Shown piece after piece: positions 35,804-49,500 of a DNA stretch of 64,000 bases. Numbering within the stretch: position 1 is the first letter of the stretch; each line of letters starts with the position of its first letter. The DNA comes from Lethocerus indicus (taxonomy: Eukaryota; Arthropoda; Insecta; Hemiptera; Belostomatidae). Location of the stretch: positions 10,227,600-10,291,599 of the forward strand of contig JACDQD010000007.1 in the NCBI GenBank assembly GCA_019843655.1, given 5' to 3'. Position numbers and translations under genes: made by a program. The notes beneath the pieces were generated by a model. The model saw nothing but the letters and a program-made list of their open reading frames with translations. It was not told where the DNA came from and did no database searches.

Positions 35804-36969
35804 GGTGTTAGTCACTTTTGGCACTTTGGGCATGTTTTTCGGGCATCCCCACTGCACTGTCACTGTCACTTGTACTGTAGATCAAGTGAGAGGATAGAGG
35901 ATGAGAGTAAAGTCCAAACCAGCGAGAGGAGACAGAAACACACGAAATCTACGGTATTCGTGCGAGGGGTTGCGCAGAACACAAAACAGGTATGTTAAAC
36001 TATGACACCCAATTTACTAACCTACTGAATCAGCATTATAAAAGTAATTTACTAAATGCTGCGATCGATTCTGTTAGAATCCATTTAGGATCTTCTGAAC
36101 TGGGGATAACACGTCCGAGTACCGCATTGTAGCTACATAAATTTAAGGATAAATCCGTTTATTAAGAAGAAATGGTTCATTGGTAGGAATGCCAACATTA
36201 CCCCAATTCATGATTAGAAAGTGAAATAGTTCATTTCAAATGACCCGTTCGAATAATGGCCAATTCATCGTTGTTAGTAATTAAACTGTAAAAATTGCTG
36301 CCAGCTCGTGATTGGCCACTCACTCTGCGATTTACATCACTAATCAATCCTGGCAGACAGTAACAGAGAAGTGTTATTTTCTATAGTGCTATATTGTTGC
36401 AAAAGCCATACTTATTATTTTACACTAAATAAAACGCTTCTTTTTGAAGTGAAACTGTTCGTGGATATAAAATTTTAATAATTATGTTGTCCTCGTTTTT
36501 CCCGCACTCAAAACACTACACAGTGTATTGCCTATCGTTGTAAAAGGTAAAAAAAAAATCGTGTGAGGCTATCCGTAGGGCGGATATACGTTCGGCCTCC
36601 TCTGTGCAACTTTCACAACCGTTTAATTATGGCAGTTGTGCGTGGCAACACCGTTCATAATTCCATTGCCGACGCATTGCCCCTCGCTCATTTTCAAACG
36701 CCGTCCGACCGACGATATGGGGGAGAGTCCGCCATGTTAAGTTTCGCAGGGGCTTGCATACGATTAGGCCCGAACCGCAGGGCCCCGGGCTTAGTCGAAG
36801 GTCTGAGGAATTCCAACAGGAATATACCGCGAATAAAAAATGTTTTCCTTGCGGGACTTAATACTGGACAACGTGTATTGAACATGAATATTTGCGTGCG
36901 ATATTTAAAAGTGAGTCGCGTGATTATTTCATATTGAAAAATAAACGATTGGGCCCAATCGAAAATTAC

Positions 36970-37053
36970 CTTAGAGGGTTCGGGCTCCTCGACCCAAGAG
37001 GGTGTGATGACGACCCCACCTCCGCCACCTCCTCCACCCGTCTCGCTCACCAT
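36970..37053 (-). CDS. mwh: Mwh-like protein, exon 1 (probable start)
   Basis: After acceptor TTTTGCAG|GG comes ATG at 37053. It encodes MVSETGGGGGGGGVVITPSW and ends VEEPEPSK at TCTAAG|GTAATT (phase 0), which fits exon 2. Counting from here, and allowing for the one-base problem in exon 3, the protein is about 836 residues. The ATG is only two bases into the exon, so transcription must start in an exon further upstream. An upstream coding exon ending in phase 1 cannot be excluded. The eight-glycine run repeats the Gly-rich theme of exon 3. Confidence 0.7.
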
Positions 37054-38763
37054 CCCTGCAAAAGACAAACAGTTTAACATTTATATACACACCATACAAA
37101 CAACAAACAGGTATCTTAAAGTAATTTTAAATTTAACAAAATATAAGGTTTTTTACTCCATTGAAAGTTCAAACTGTACTATCCATATTAATGTATACAC
37201 AGTGGATACACAATTCACAAACTTAACCTTAGAAATCGTACAAAATTAATTACCAAATATCAACATGTTCTATTATTTTGTGGGTAAGCATTGTGGGAAA
37301 GAAACGAGTAAAACTATTTGTGCGAATGACCTTCTTTTCCATTATAACCTCCATCCTCAAAATTGAAATACAGTCCACTTTTTCTGTAATTTAAAACGAT
37401 CGTAAAAATTATTCTAAATATTTTGTCAATGATAATTTAAATGAAAGAAATATCGTCACTTTAGGTTGCATATGTATTGGATAGAACTCATGTCTGAATC
37501 TAGAGTTAACTAATTGCACAAGTTTCATTTGTGGATCGTTTTAGAAATATTGGAGCGAGGTCGAGCGAGTCGAAATAACGCAGCGGCGGTGCTTTTTAAA
37601 GAGCGGCAGCGCTGTGTAAAGGCGGCTGCTGAAGAGGGACTTAAGAGAGCGTGAAGTCATCATATCAAGCGAGGAGTCGCCACCACAGGCCGGCTCCCAC
37701 ACCGAAGTCATTACACACCTACTTTCAGCAACTAAGCACTAAGCGGACTAAGACTTAGCCAGCCCCCTTTATCCAGATCCTTATCCGACTTTACCGGGCC
37801 AATGCATTTTCGTGCCGATAAGTGTCTGGCAGCGTTTCGGAAAAAAGGAAAAAATACTAGCCTCAGTGCTTTCCCCGAGAGCCGGGAGAGTCCGACCGAT
37901 TCCTCGCTCCTGTTTATAAGGAAAGCGCTTTATGCCCCCTTTAAATAAAAATATCTTTAGTTCTCAGGGTGGTTTAACCGTTGAGTTTAGTGCAGTATTA
38001 GTAATTGGGTTTGAATCGGTGGGGCCTCCTTCAATGTACATCGAGGCGAATTCTTAACAGTTCCGAACCTTCGGTTTTAACGATTCTCAGCAAATGTTCT
38101 GTCGATGCTAAATGTCTTGTGGCCGGTTCGTGCTGAACACAACACAACAGGAGGTGAGAGGAAAATGATTCCGGCTGGGAGCGGAGTCAATTTAATTGAA
38201 AGTCTTTTCGCGGGCCTATTTGGCCGTTCAGCCTTGTCTGCCCGCCCTGTGCCCACTAATGGCGGTAGCCCGCGCTCGTGTATGCTTTGATAATGGGCCG
38301 GTGTTCACTGACGTAACGCCGGAGTTTATCCTCAATCATTACGCCCAGGACAAGGTAATGCAATTTGGTCTCCGGCGGCGAGGGAGGAGGCGTGAGAACG
38401 GACAAGAGAGAGGGAAAGGATGGAGGACCAAGGATACGAAATAAATGAAGGCGCAGAGCGGACAGAAAAACACGGGCGGATAACAGGGTTAAGATCGGCC
38501 ATTAAATTATTGACGTGGAAACCGGCTGTAATTTTGCCGGTGAAGAAATCGGCGCTCGAATTGGACACATTAGACGACTGACATATTAATCTGGCGAAAT
38601 GGAACGCACCGTAATATTAGTCTTAACTAAGGTTAAAAATAAATATCCGCCCGGAGATTAACAATCTCAAATTTATCTCGACCAAATTCATATTCTGGTC
38701 GATTAGGGGGTGGGGTGCTGCGAGCTATAGGAATATAATCACTCTTGAGAGCTCCTGTCTACA

Positions 38764-38812
38764 CTCGCTTTTTTGGTTTTAACCTAGACAGGTTTCGGCT
38801 ATTCGATATTTT
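38764..38812. repeat. Dispersed repeat, copy 3 (diverged)
   Basis: CTCGCT...CTAGACAGGTTTCGGCT aligns in register with copies 1 and 2. Similarity fades after about 40 bases, where the CATCTTCAGT part is lost. Confidence 0.5.
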
Positions 38813-41800
38813 ATTTAATATTGCGAAGTTCATATCGCATATCGGGCGCCGACGTACCATCCTTACAGACAGAAAACCGCAAGAATCCCTCAGATTCATT
38901 ATCCGTTGAGGTTTTAAGTCGACGGAGAAATATGTTCTCGCCAACATGTTAAGCTGCGAAACTGCTCGTTGAGCGGATATTCTTGAAATTGCACATAAGC
39001 ATATTCGCTTTCACAGCATAAGGTATTACGTACCCCAACTGCAAGGTGCATTGATGCATGCCAAATGCGGGGTCCGTATATAGTGAAAAATGCATTTAAA
39101 GCACAATATTAATGACTCGAAGAAATAGGTTAATACCGGCAGGTCTAACTTTTCCAATCGTAATCGTCGGCGGGCAGTTAGCCGGACCGGGCGAACCGGT
39201 TATTATTAATTTCACATTTGTAGTCATTTTTAGTCGTATTAACCGTGGAAAAGCCGGTGCACTATCGCGCACGACAAATCGGTAAATCGTGTTATAAATT
39301 CGGGAAATATGGTCAGTCCTCTCAGAAGGCGATCCCGGAACTCGAGCAGCGGACGCCGGCGGTGCGTCCGAGGCGCACAACCTTCGGGAGGCAATTTGCC
39401 CGGAGGCGGGATGGTAGGCAATGTGGATATGGTAGTTTAATTACTTTTCAATATTGGTTGATGACGGGGTAGGCCCCTCCTGAGAGCTGAAAGGGGGAGC
39501 CGAGGTTGGAGGAGGTCAGGAGAGTCGTGATCGGCAGTGAGTCACGAGGACAGCCGCTGGCAGAGGCACAGCCTATGAGGCTGCCTCTACCGCAAGCTCG
39601 CACAGGCCCACGCGCCTTGTGAAATACAAAGTCGGACCTTCTCTTAGAGCAACATTATAAATTACGGCCGATATTTCGGTACTGTTTGGCCATTCAAAAG
39701 CTCGGGTAAGCGACATTACCCGAATATATAGACAAACATTTAAAAAACCGGTTACGATTTATAATCTTCGGAAAGGAAACACGGCCATTTTTCACGGCGG
39801 AAATCCATCTTTCATCGGCCCGCCGTAAACTATTTAAAGCCACACGAAGAAAGGACGAGCGATTTTAATTACCGGCGGTATTTAAAACGCGGGGCGAATT
39901 TAAAACGTTAAATATCTGCATTAAAGATCGGCGCTCGCGAAACAGAGCGTGTAAGGAACAACAATCATAATTAACTCGTAGAAAGGGTTATTAGGTGAAT
40001 ACTGTGAAGTTTTAAAAGTTCTTCAACGTATTATAACTTAATTGGGGGTTTGTAGATTTTTTGTTTCGCGTTTTTTTTCTGTTCTCGTTCCTAATGCGCG
40101 CTTTCCACGATCGGAGATAGGAGGATGAAGCGCGGGCTAAGCGCCACTAATTCGCCGGGAGATATGCATCGGGCTTGGGGGGCAATCTGAAACTGGATAC
40201 CGGGCGACTGTCCGGTGACGGACGGGCTGTGTCGATGCTTATCTCGGCCGGCTAATCGCCTATCGTGCTAATGGCGCGATCTCACGGCAGGCCGCTTCGG
40301 CTACACCGATTTATTGCCGAATTAGAGCCGAAGGGGGCCGTCATTATGTCTGCCACGTCCTCTCCGAGAGAGCCGACCGACCCATGTAACTGGGACTCGA
40401 TGTAATCTCCTCAGATCCTATCTCGGCTGTCGATCCGATAATTAAAAACTCCGGTTTATTCGAGTGTAAAGACTAGATTCAGTCCGCGAACGGTTCCGAT
40501 AGAGACATCTATCGCAGGCCGCCAATTCCTTACTCGTGTGGCAATTTCTTTGAAATTAAGGACGCCGAACACGTTTTATTTCAAATTAATAGTACCTATT
40601 ATCCCGTTGGGAAACACTTTGAGAAATGTCCTCCGTCGTAATTCGGCTACCATCCTAAGTTATAATTACAGCCTGAAATACAGATTTTCACCGATCCACG
40701 CCGTGGGAACCGTTTCAGGAAATACTCATATTGCCGATATCATTTCGTAATTTACCGGTGCTCATAAAGCGGTTTACTTTGAACAGAATGCAAATTAAAT
40801 TTGCGCTGGTTAATTTCCATTACCCGCCGATAATTTTGCAAGAAAACGGACCGTTAAATTCCAGGACGCAGTCACTTTAAAGGCATCGCTAGTGGGGCTA
40901 GGGTACGGCTCCTAGACCGCAGACGAATACCTACGCTCGCCGGTTCATTAATCTTATTCCATATTCAATTATTCAGTCGCCGGGACAGAGGTCCAATCGT
41001 TAGCATAATGAAGTCGGGTAATTAAGATAGCGGGGGAGCGTGTGGTACCACCAACGCCACCACCACGGGTCCCGCACTAGTCCCAGCTCAGATCCTATCT
41101 GCAAATGTATGCAGAGGTACACCCGAAGGTTATATGCTTCCCTAATTGAAATTCCTGGTAATTTGAGCGTTTCGTTTTTATATTTAATCTATCGGAACGA
41201 TAGAATACATTAAATAACAACCCAACAGACAAATTTTACGACGAATTTCTTTGCGAATTATAGCACGAAACATTTTCCGAAACATAATATTGTTTTAGTC
41301 AATTTATTTCTCATTTCTTCAGCGTCTGTTGGACCGACTACTAATATTCCAGCGACTACTAGCCTAGAAATTGGCTTACACATGTTCTTTCACTAATGCG
41401 ATTTCGTGTAACATTTAAGACCAAATCAAATTATTAGAAGATCAAAAAGATAAATACTTGATCGACGTAAATAGGGGGGAAAGTACTATTGAACTTTCAC
41501 ACCTATTAACCCCGGGGTTTATGTTGGCTAGTCGAAACGATGCATTCGACGGGTGCATCTTCGGTTTAATTTTTCGAAATTGGGAAAGGAGTTTCCGCCG
41601 TTCTCGAGGAAAGCGTCGTACCGAGGTCAGGCACGGTTCGAAAGGCCGATAGAAAGTCGCAATTAATTAGGAAAAAGTTTACCCGGAGGTCACAGGGCCG
41701 CGGATTCGAACCCCCCGCTAACTTTGCCCGAGCCTAATTGGCGAAGAGAGGGTCCAGAAAACTGCACGGTCAAGACAACAACACCTTCCTGGTGTCGTCC

Positions 41801-42425
41801 CACAACTCGGAACAACTTTCATCAGAAAAAGTTGTTCGGTGCGGAATCTGTCTTGTTTTTTCCGGTTGTCTTTGGAATTTCGGTGAAGAAACGAGAAACG
41901 AGAAAGTTGTTAGCCCCTCCGCCCGTTTATTAATTAACGTGATACGCCCTTTCTTTAATCGTGAAGGGGTCTAATAATCGTCTAATAAACGTTTCAATCA
42001 ATGTTTTTAACTTATAAAGGTTAATCGCATTTCGCGCATAATTAAGTATTAAAAAAATTATTATGTTAGCACGAAATTTCTCAAATCTCGTTTTATTAAA
42101 CGACTATCTACCATCCTTCAAGTTTGAGCCAAATTTGTCCGTTAGTTTCTGAAGAGGCTCCTTAATAACTGGCACGATGGTTTTTGTATTCTTGTAAGAA
42201 ATAATGCTTTGTTCCGATCCATAGTGGCAAGGATGGTTTCAACGGCGTACGGGTTATGCAACCGAGCACGTTCCTAAACTGTCCGACCTGGAGCGCTCTC
42301 TGTCGGACATATCACTGCCAATTCAATAGCGCCCAATTTATAATTTTCTGGCTCTAATTTAGCTAGTGGTGCTGGACAAGGCGGTGAAAATATATTTCTG
42401 ATCGTATATAATATAATGTAGAATG

Positions 42426-42449
42426 TTCTGAAATGCTTTCATTTCAGAA
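42426..42449. repeat. 10-bp perfect hairpin
   Basis: TTCTGAAATG and CATTTCAGAA are separated by CTTT. Confidence 0.85.
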
Positions 42450-43710
42450 TCTAGTTATGAAAAAATAACACTACGCATATACGGGTATAACAAGTTTTGC
42501 AACTACACTATAAATATGACATTTCAGATTAATTCAGACCGATTTAAACTCTAGTGCTCTGCACGTCCGCGGGACCTGCGATTTTTTTTGTAAAAATCTC
42601 TAAGTAAATGAGAGACCCCCCTGATTAGCGGTGTCTGTCAAAAACGGTAGCAATAAATATTTACAAAACCGGTCTAAAACGAGTCCCATCGAGCCATATT
42701 CCCGGTACTTTCTCCCGGCGCGATGGATCACAACAGATCGGGGCTCCCCGTAGAGCCAATTAAACGAAAGTCGGAATCGGAATCGAACCAGTTACACGGC
42801 CGGCGGCAGCGCACCTAGATTCGAAACCGGCTAGAAACGCGTGCCCCCGCAAGAGCATGTATGAACTGCCATCGAGAAACCGGGATAAGATGGCGTCCAT
42901 CCATCCACCGTGAGCGGACGTTTCGAATTACGAGCGAAGCAAGTAACCAGAACCAGCAAGTTCGCCCTATTTAAACGCGAAAGGAAAAATTAGCACTGTA
43001 ATAATTAATGAGGAACCTTTAGAAGAATCCTTGGGACCCGTACGCGAATTATTTGCCACGAGCGGCCGCCGCATAGAAACAGGAAATAATAAGGGCTGGT
43101 GGGTCATTAAGTGAAGAGCCGTTGTGCTGTTGGCGGCGGCCCGCAGATTATGTTCCTCTGGTTATAACAAAAGGAGACAGTTTGTGTGCGTTCGACAATG
43201 GGCAATAACATTTCTGTACACCGGTCCTTAATTGGAGCTTTTAAAAGTCAAAACGGCGTGCGCACTTTCGTTACCACGGGGCCATTCTCGTTTGCGGGGA
43301 ACCCACTCCCGTTTTCTAAACGCGAACGGTGAGCGCGTGGGAACCTCACACCGCTACCTGTTATTATATTATAACAGGAGTTGGTAATTGTACACGATTA
43401 ATTTCGATAATAATATCGAGGCGGGATTTTGTTTTTGACCGATGTCATTACCGAATGAATGGACCGAAGGATGCAAACGAGATGAAAACGGGCGTTACCC
43501 AAATAGTTTTCGAACAGCGCCTACTCCTCGGGCCCCCTCGCTCAGCATTACTCCATTAGGACAGCATATGTAATACCTACCGTACGATGAAATATTTCAA
43601 GAAATTTATGCGAAAATTCTATTACATTTGATCTAAAGCAATACATTTAAATAATAATAACAGTACTTGAGAACCCTGGCTCCAAATTGTAATCGGTAAC
43701 AAAATGCGTA

Positions 43711-43732
43711 TTATTATTATTATTATTATTAT
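43711..43732. repeat. (TTA)n microsatellite
   Basis: About seven uninterrupted TTA units. Confidence 0.95.
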
Positions 43733-44639
43733 ATGTAAGAGAAACAAAATTACATGCACGAAATTTTTTATTTAATATTTCCTCTTTTCTCAATTATTTC
43801 CAACCACGTATCCGGATAATTACCGGCATTTTTATAAGAAAACGTCGGGACAATAAACGGTCGAGCACTTTTTCCCCGCTCTTAACAAGAGGCTACCGTA
43901 AATTAAAATTTAAATTAGCCTTGTCGGCGGCAATTTTCCTCCCACGGACTTTCTTCTAAGTCGGCTTGCGATGAAAAAAGAAAATGAAAAGTGTATCGAT
44001 TCTCGTTCCGATTTACTGCTCGGTTTTCATTCAATAGGAAACGGGATATTACACACACATGGTGGAATAGAAGTGTAACAGAAAGTGAAGGTTAAAAATA
44101 AATTCTCCCCTGTTAATCAACCGTGCCATGAAATTGGTTTATTTTTTTTAATTAAACAGATTATTAAAAACAAATAACTTTTATAAGGAATTTGCATAAA
44201 TTTGTTTCACTGTGCGATGTAGTACGCATTACACTTCTAACAACACCGAGAAACGTATTTATTGTATTAGAGCAAAATGCGCGATTCCTGGTAATAGTCA
44301 CATTATTTGTAAAATATTGCTTATAAAACCCTCCTATTCGCAGTGCACTTCTTTTGCTCGTTATAGTGCGCGGGTCCCAGCAAAAAGAAATATTGTTAAT
44401 TATACCATTTGTTTCCGCTGTAAATTATTCCGCAACTCCTAATTGAATTCAGAGCATAAAAACAGAACATCCGATCGGATTGCATTCTTGGGATTGCGCC
44501 CACCGAAAGAAATCTGTATCTGAGCTTCATCGCTGGAAGCTTCGGCGCATTGGTTACCGAGACGACGGTATAATCGAACAGTTTATGTTCGATTTGTTTT
44601 CTGTGTGAAATTAGAAGTTGAAAAAGAAATTACGACCGC

Positions 44640-44664
44640 AAGAGAGAAAGAGAAAGAGAGAGAG
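44640..44664. repeat. GA-rich simple repeat
   Basis: A purine run of GAGA and GAAA units. Runs like this can bind GAGA-type factors in insects, but nothing else marks a regulatory element here. Confidence 0.8.
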
Positions 44665-46326
44665 GTTGTCATTAGCGATCTGAGTCCTCCGAGAATGTTA
44701 TAATCCAAAGAATGTGGTACCACCGATTAGAGGCCCGACTCCCCTTCTCAGCTCTAGATGCCGCTAAACTGTGAACCGAGCTCTCGGATTGACTTGTTTG
44801 TCCAATTTACGGGATTTAATGCCGAGTTTTTTTGTTTTTGTTATTTATCTATCTTCGGCCTCTACAGGAGAGATCGAGAGACAAAAGCGAAAAGAGAACG
44901 TGGGCGATACAAGTCGAGCACGTGTTATGTCGCCGATTGAATTCTTTTTTCTATAGAAATGAAAGCTATCCATACTTAGATCGTTTCCTCTTTGTTATAA
45001 AGACGTCCAAGATGGAAATTTAAATATGAGATTGAGTCAACAATTAAATATGAGGATTGTCGAGAGTGTTATAACGTAACTGATATTTTGCGATGTACAT
45101 TTGGATTTTTAAATGTTGGTAGAAACTCTGTTCACTTCGGTATAACTTTCTTCATATATCGAAAACTTCTATGCATGTTTTATTAACTGCTAGCATTTTA
45201 ACCCAGTTATAAATCTACGATGGTCATTCGGTAAATGAAGCGACAATTAGAAATCCAGAAGAGAGCTCGACAGTCGAGAAGAAGATGACGCGAAGCTGAA
45301 AGTTTACGATTCTTCTCTCGAGAAAGTGGCCCCTCATCGTATAAGGGTCGGATACTGGGATAGGGGCCGCCGGATAGGGCAATAATGAGGTTGTTAGCTC
45401 TGATAAATTTTCCAAAGTGGCTCCGGGCTCCGTTTTAATTATTCGTAGCTCGTGCACTCTCCAGGAGACCGTTTCGCTCGCTAATGGGGGAGCGCCTTGC
45501 GGGGACGGTGGCGCTGGGGTCGAGACCCCGGCCATTTACGATGGCGCCGGAATCACAGCCCCCGGCCAATAATAATACAATAACATAATTATACCGCATT
45601 AACTGCACGCCCACAATTAAGATCAAAACATCGAAGAATTATTGCAAAAATGTCACCGTTCAACACGCCTTGAAACCGTTTAATCCCTTCAAGGTACGTC
45701 CATTTTTTGTGGGTATATATTAAACTTATAAATTCAACAAATTTTCAATTGTTCGCGCTATTTAAATTATTATTAAATACAGGGGCCTACACATTATGAA
45801 CTAATTTGCTGAATATCACAAACAATTAAGATTTTGAGTTGAAAAGCGCAAACGCGAAGAGAATTTGTCCATATTTTAAATTACCTATGGTACATGTGAG
45901 AACTATTTTTCTGTCTGGATTACCATAAATGCTGCTTTCTCTACCTATTACTGAGGCCTTTTATTTTCACCTTTATGTCCTTATGTCCCTTTCACCTAAA
46001 AGAACATACGTGCGGAATTTCTTCTTCAACTGTCAGTACGATCAGGGACGTGTCGATATAATTTGTGAGTAACTTAGTCCAATCTGTTTATTGTCGGAGC
46101 GGGAAAAATGGGCCGAAAGTGAAATATCGTTTGGGAAATTGTACGCGGTGAGAAATCACGCGCTTCCCGGCCATGTTTTCTACTTTTCCGTTCTGGATCA
46201 CGTCCACAACGGGGATACTCGGTGGAAAGCGATAATATCCCCCCGGTCCTCGTTTGGGCCCGAAGGACTTCGCGGTGGATTGTCACCGGACTTTCCGTCC
46301 CGAGTAATTTGGAAACGCGTGACTTC

Positions 46327-46350
46327 ACCCACCCAACCTAGTGGGTGGGT
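46327..46350. repeat. 9-bp hairpin (ACCCACCCA/TGGGTGGGT)
   Basis: The perfect stem has a six-base loop. It lies about 140 bases before the direct repeats at 46490-46530. Confidence 0.8.
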
Positions 46351-46489
46351 TGGTGGATGCCATAGCACGTACCAAACCCCCTGCGCCCTATTTATCCTTC
46401 CAAGGGACCAGACAACCCATTCTTATCTCTTTCTGGTGTTCTATTTTTACAGCATACGATCAAAAAATACTTCCAATATTCTCCATATG

Positions 46490-46530
46490 CCTATTGGGCG
46501 CTAAGAACCGCCCTATTGGGCGCCTATTGA
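46490..46530. repeat. Direct repeats of CCTATTGGGCGC
   Basis: Two exact 12-bp copies lie at 46490-46501 and 46512-46523. A partial third (CCTATTG) begins on the last base of the second copy. Confidence 0.85.
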
Positions 46531-49500
46531 CGATATCAAAACCAAATAGGCCGAGTGGAGAGAAGCTAGAAAAAAATATAATCTACCGTAAATTCAGGTT
46601 TGGGATTTGACTTTATAATTCGAATTTGACATAACTTAATTTTTTTATCTATGCCGAATCGGCTAGTGGCCTAAAGGATTAGGCGAGTGACAGAGCGGTG
46701 ACGTGGTTGAGATGGACTCTTAACGGGACTCCAGGAATTATCTAACTTGGGGCACCTATTAAGGGGCTTAGTGCGGTGACTCCGACTGTGTAGTACTAGA
46801 AGTTAATAGCATAACGGCCGAACCCAGCTTAAACCGGGGATGAATATCACCGTTAGAATATCGTGAAGGGCTAAAGTTCTCAACGAAGGTGTTTGTCTTT
46901 AAACACTAGATATGTCTAGTTACTTGATGCTTTTAAATAAGATATGAAATTCAAAATTTTCTATATAGGCTAATTTTGAAATTGCATATACGAAAAGATT
47001 CATTCATTGATTGAATTTAACTAAAGTTATACAGCACTGTAATGTAGGAGTAAAAAGGAACAGGCACTATTCGTAAAACACGTCACACGCGCATATTTAA
47101 ATATAATTTTAATGAATGAAGCTATTTTTCTTCGACACACGATGACGCGTCTTGTCCAGGTCTATACCTAGCACAACTCCACAAGAAGGGTGAAAAACCA
47201 GACGTTTCTTCTATACTGGAAGCCGTATAATTCGTTTGCTTATAGAAAACGCAAATTTCACCAGCATAACCGGGTCAGAAATGGTGCCGAAATTTAAACG
47301 TACCAATAAAAACGGAGCAATAACAAGAAAACGACAGGAGGCAATAATAATAAAATCGTATACGGAGCGGGCGTAAAACTGAGCGTACTGTCCCGTTCTC
47401 AGCCGGCTTCGTAATAAAATACCGGCAGGCGAATAAACGGGTCGGCGATTTTTATTCTCAAAATCCCGCTTTTATTGGGGGTTATCATTCATAACGCTCC
47501 CGAGTCCCGTACGGCTAGCGGCCTTGCTCCATCAAGGAAGGAGTTCTCGCTCCCCCTCAATCAAATCACATATAACAGGAGCAACCTCGGCGGGTCTTCC
47601 AGGCGGAATGCCTAATCGGACCCGGCATCCGCACAAAGCACAGAGCGCTCGCTCCTCCCTCCCTCCCTCTCTCACCAACATCCGTATAATCCTACGATTT
47701 ATTATTGTGGGAATTATAACGGCACACGCTCGCCCCGGCTTTGGACCACTGTAAGCTAGCCGAAGGTTGCCCAGGGCATTAACAAGGCAGGAACAGGAAG
47801 GGGAAGAGGCAACAGAAGTGGCACGCGAGCCCACTACTTAAACATGAATAGGGGGCATCCATTCGTATTTGAAAGGTACCGTCTAATAAAAAAAAGAAAA
47901 TAAGAAGTGATTTCAAATTACCATGTAATGTATGATTAATAGAAATATTTATTTCACACATTACGCAGTTGTCAATTACATTATAAATTGATAATTTGTA
48001 GTATTGAAAATCACAGGATTGGTGTTAACTAGTTATATTACTCGAATGTTTTATATACAAATGTCAGATAAATGTGGGTATTTTCACTTCGGTTACACTG
48101 AACGTTCGCTTTGACAAATGTCCGGTGAATATTTCGGACGGAAGCTGACGCATGACGAACCGCTGGTTACGAGAGAAAGGGCGGAGACCCTGGACATGTG
48201 TGCGCCCCGCGTTACGACACCGGAGAAAATATGTTTAATATTGTCAATGCGATGCACTGTGCGTAGCTTCCTGTCACGTACGTACGAGCGTGCGTGTCCG
48301 ATAGCTGCACTCGGTCTCAGCGGCCAACGGCCATTCGTCCCTTCGTACATTGTGTTTCTTTCTACGCGATGCAAGATTCATCGGATTCGAGCGTTCGATT
48401 TATTTTACGGGGGCGCGGGTAACAGTTGGGGCAACCGATCGAGGGCATTAATGACCTGAAGAATTTCATGATCAAACGACCGTTCAAGAAATTGCGACTG
48501 TACGCCATCGGTCTGCGCTTCCGGTGCAATATCCGGTTCGTTATGAATATCCTCAATATCCCGACGATTACCTCCTTCAGTAATCTATTTACTGCCCACA
48601 TATCAACTTTCCCCGCGCGGGCCCCGCGAGCACCCAACAAAATGCACGACCATATTCGGCGCGGAGAGATTCGCCCGTTTATTAATAAAGGTCTCCACTC
48701 GTCATGACTCCGGGTTTTCTGAGTACGGAGAATATAAATGACAGGAACGACGAGGTGAATCGGCAACGCGGCACGATCTTAAATTAGCGATAAGATCTTA
48801 AAATGTTTTACACGATGCTATCTCACAAAAAAATGATATCATCGTCCCCAGTCACGACCGATGCGGAATCCAAAATACGCTGAATGAATAATGTAAAAAA
48901 TAAATCTCCGCTAATATTCTTCTTTAAAATTTTAACGCCATCACTATATTAGTCTGTACATGGAAGGTACAAGAGCTGTACAAGGGTATGAAAACTCGTC
49001 GGTTATATTTTTCGTTAAGTTTCGACGGGATTTTACGGTAATATAAATTGAATTTATCTTTGCTATTATCACATCAGGGGTACAACTTAGCAACTGACAA
49101 ATAGCGGGGATCCAACTCTGTGTTATTTATTTATACTTGTATAGGTAATTGCGTAAGATTATTACGTAATAACAATAAATAAATCCGTCGTGTCCTATTA
49201 ATTTCAGATAATTAACTCTCTAAATGGTGCTAACCTTGAGAAGATATTTCGTCAGAGCGTGGGCAGCGATGAGGTGGATCATTAACGGATGGGGCTGGTG
49301 GTGATGGCGATTAATGGGACGGGGGCCCCCGGGTGTCGCGTCACCCCGGAGTCAATAATAAATAATACGACAGCAATTAGCGGCGGGGCAAACGGCGCGG
49401 GATTAGGGAGAAGTCCGCCTCCGGGGCATTAGTCCCGGAGATGATAGATGGGGGGCGGTGGCGATGGCGGGGCGGGGGCGGGGGTCTATGGCCATTAGTG

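Larger units (their letters stand above)
14867..36969 (-). other. mwh intron between exons 1 and 2 (22.1 kb)
   Basis: The donor is TCTAAG|GTAATT and the acceptor TTGTTTTACAG, both phase 0. The sequence is mixed-composition and CpG-rich in many places (for example 27121-27180 has seven CpGs). It carries hairpins at 20530-20540, 21487-21538, 24542-24559 and 34293-34320, and copy 2 of the dispersed repeat at 35748-35803. I recognise no transposon protein, RNA gene or nested gene. Its length and apparently low repeat content would suit a region with enhancers, but that is inference only. Confidence 0.65.

Noticed and set aside
46660..46880. Possible second tRNA-derived SINE
   Set aside because: Only scattered resemblance (GGCGAGTG, GGGACTCC); no aligned A and B boxes and no match to the patch at 12340-12420.
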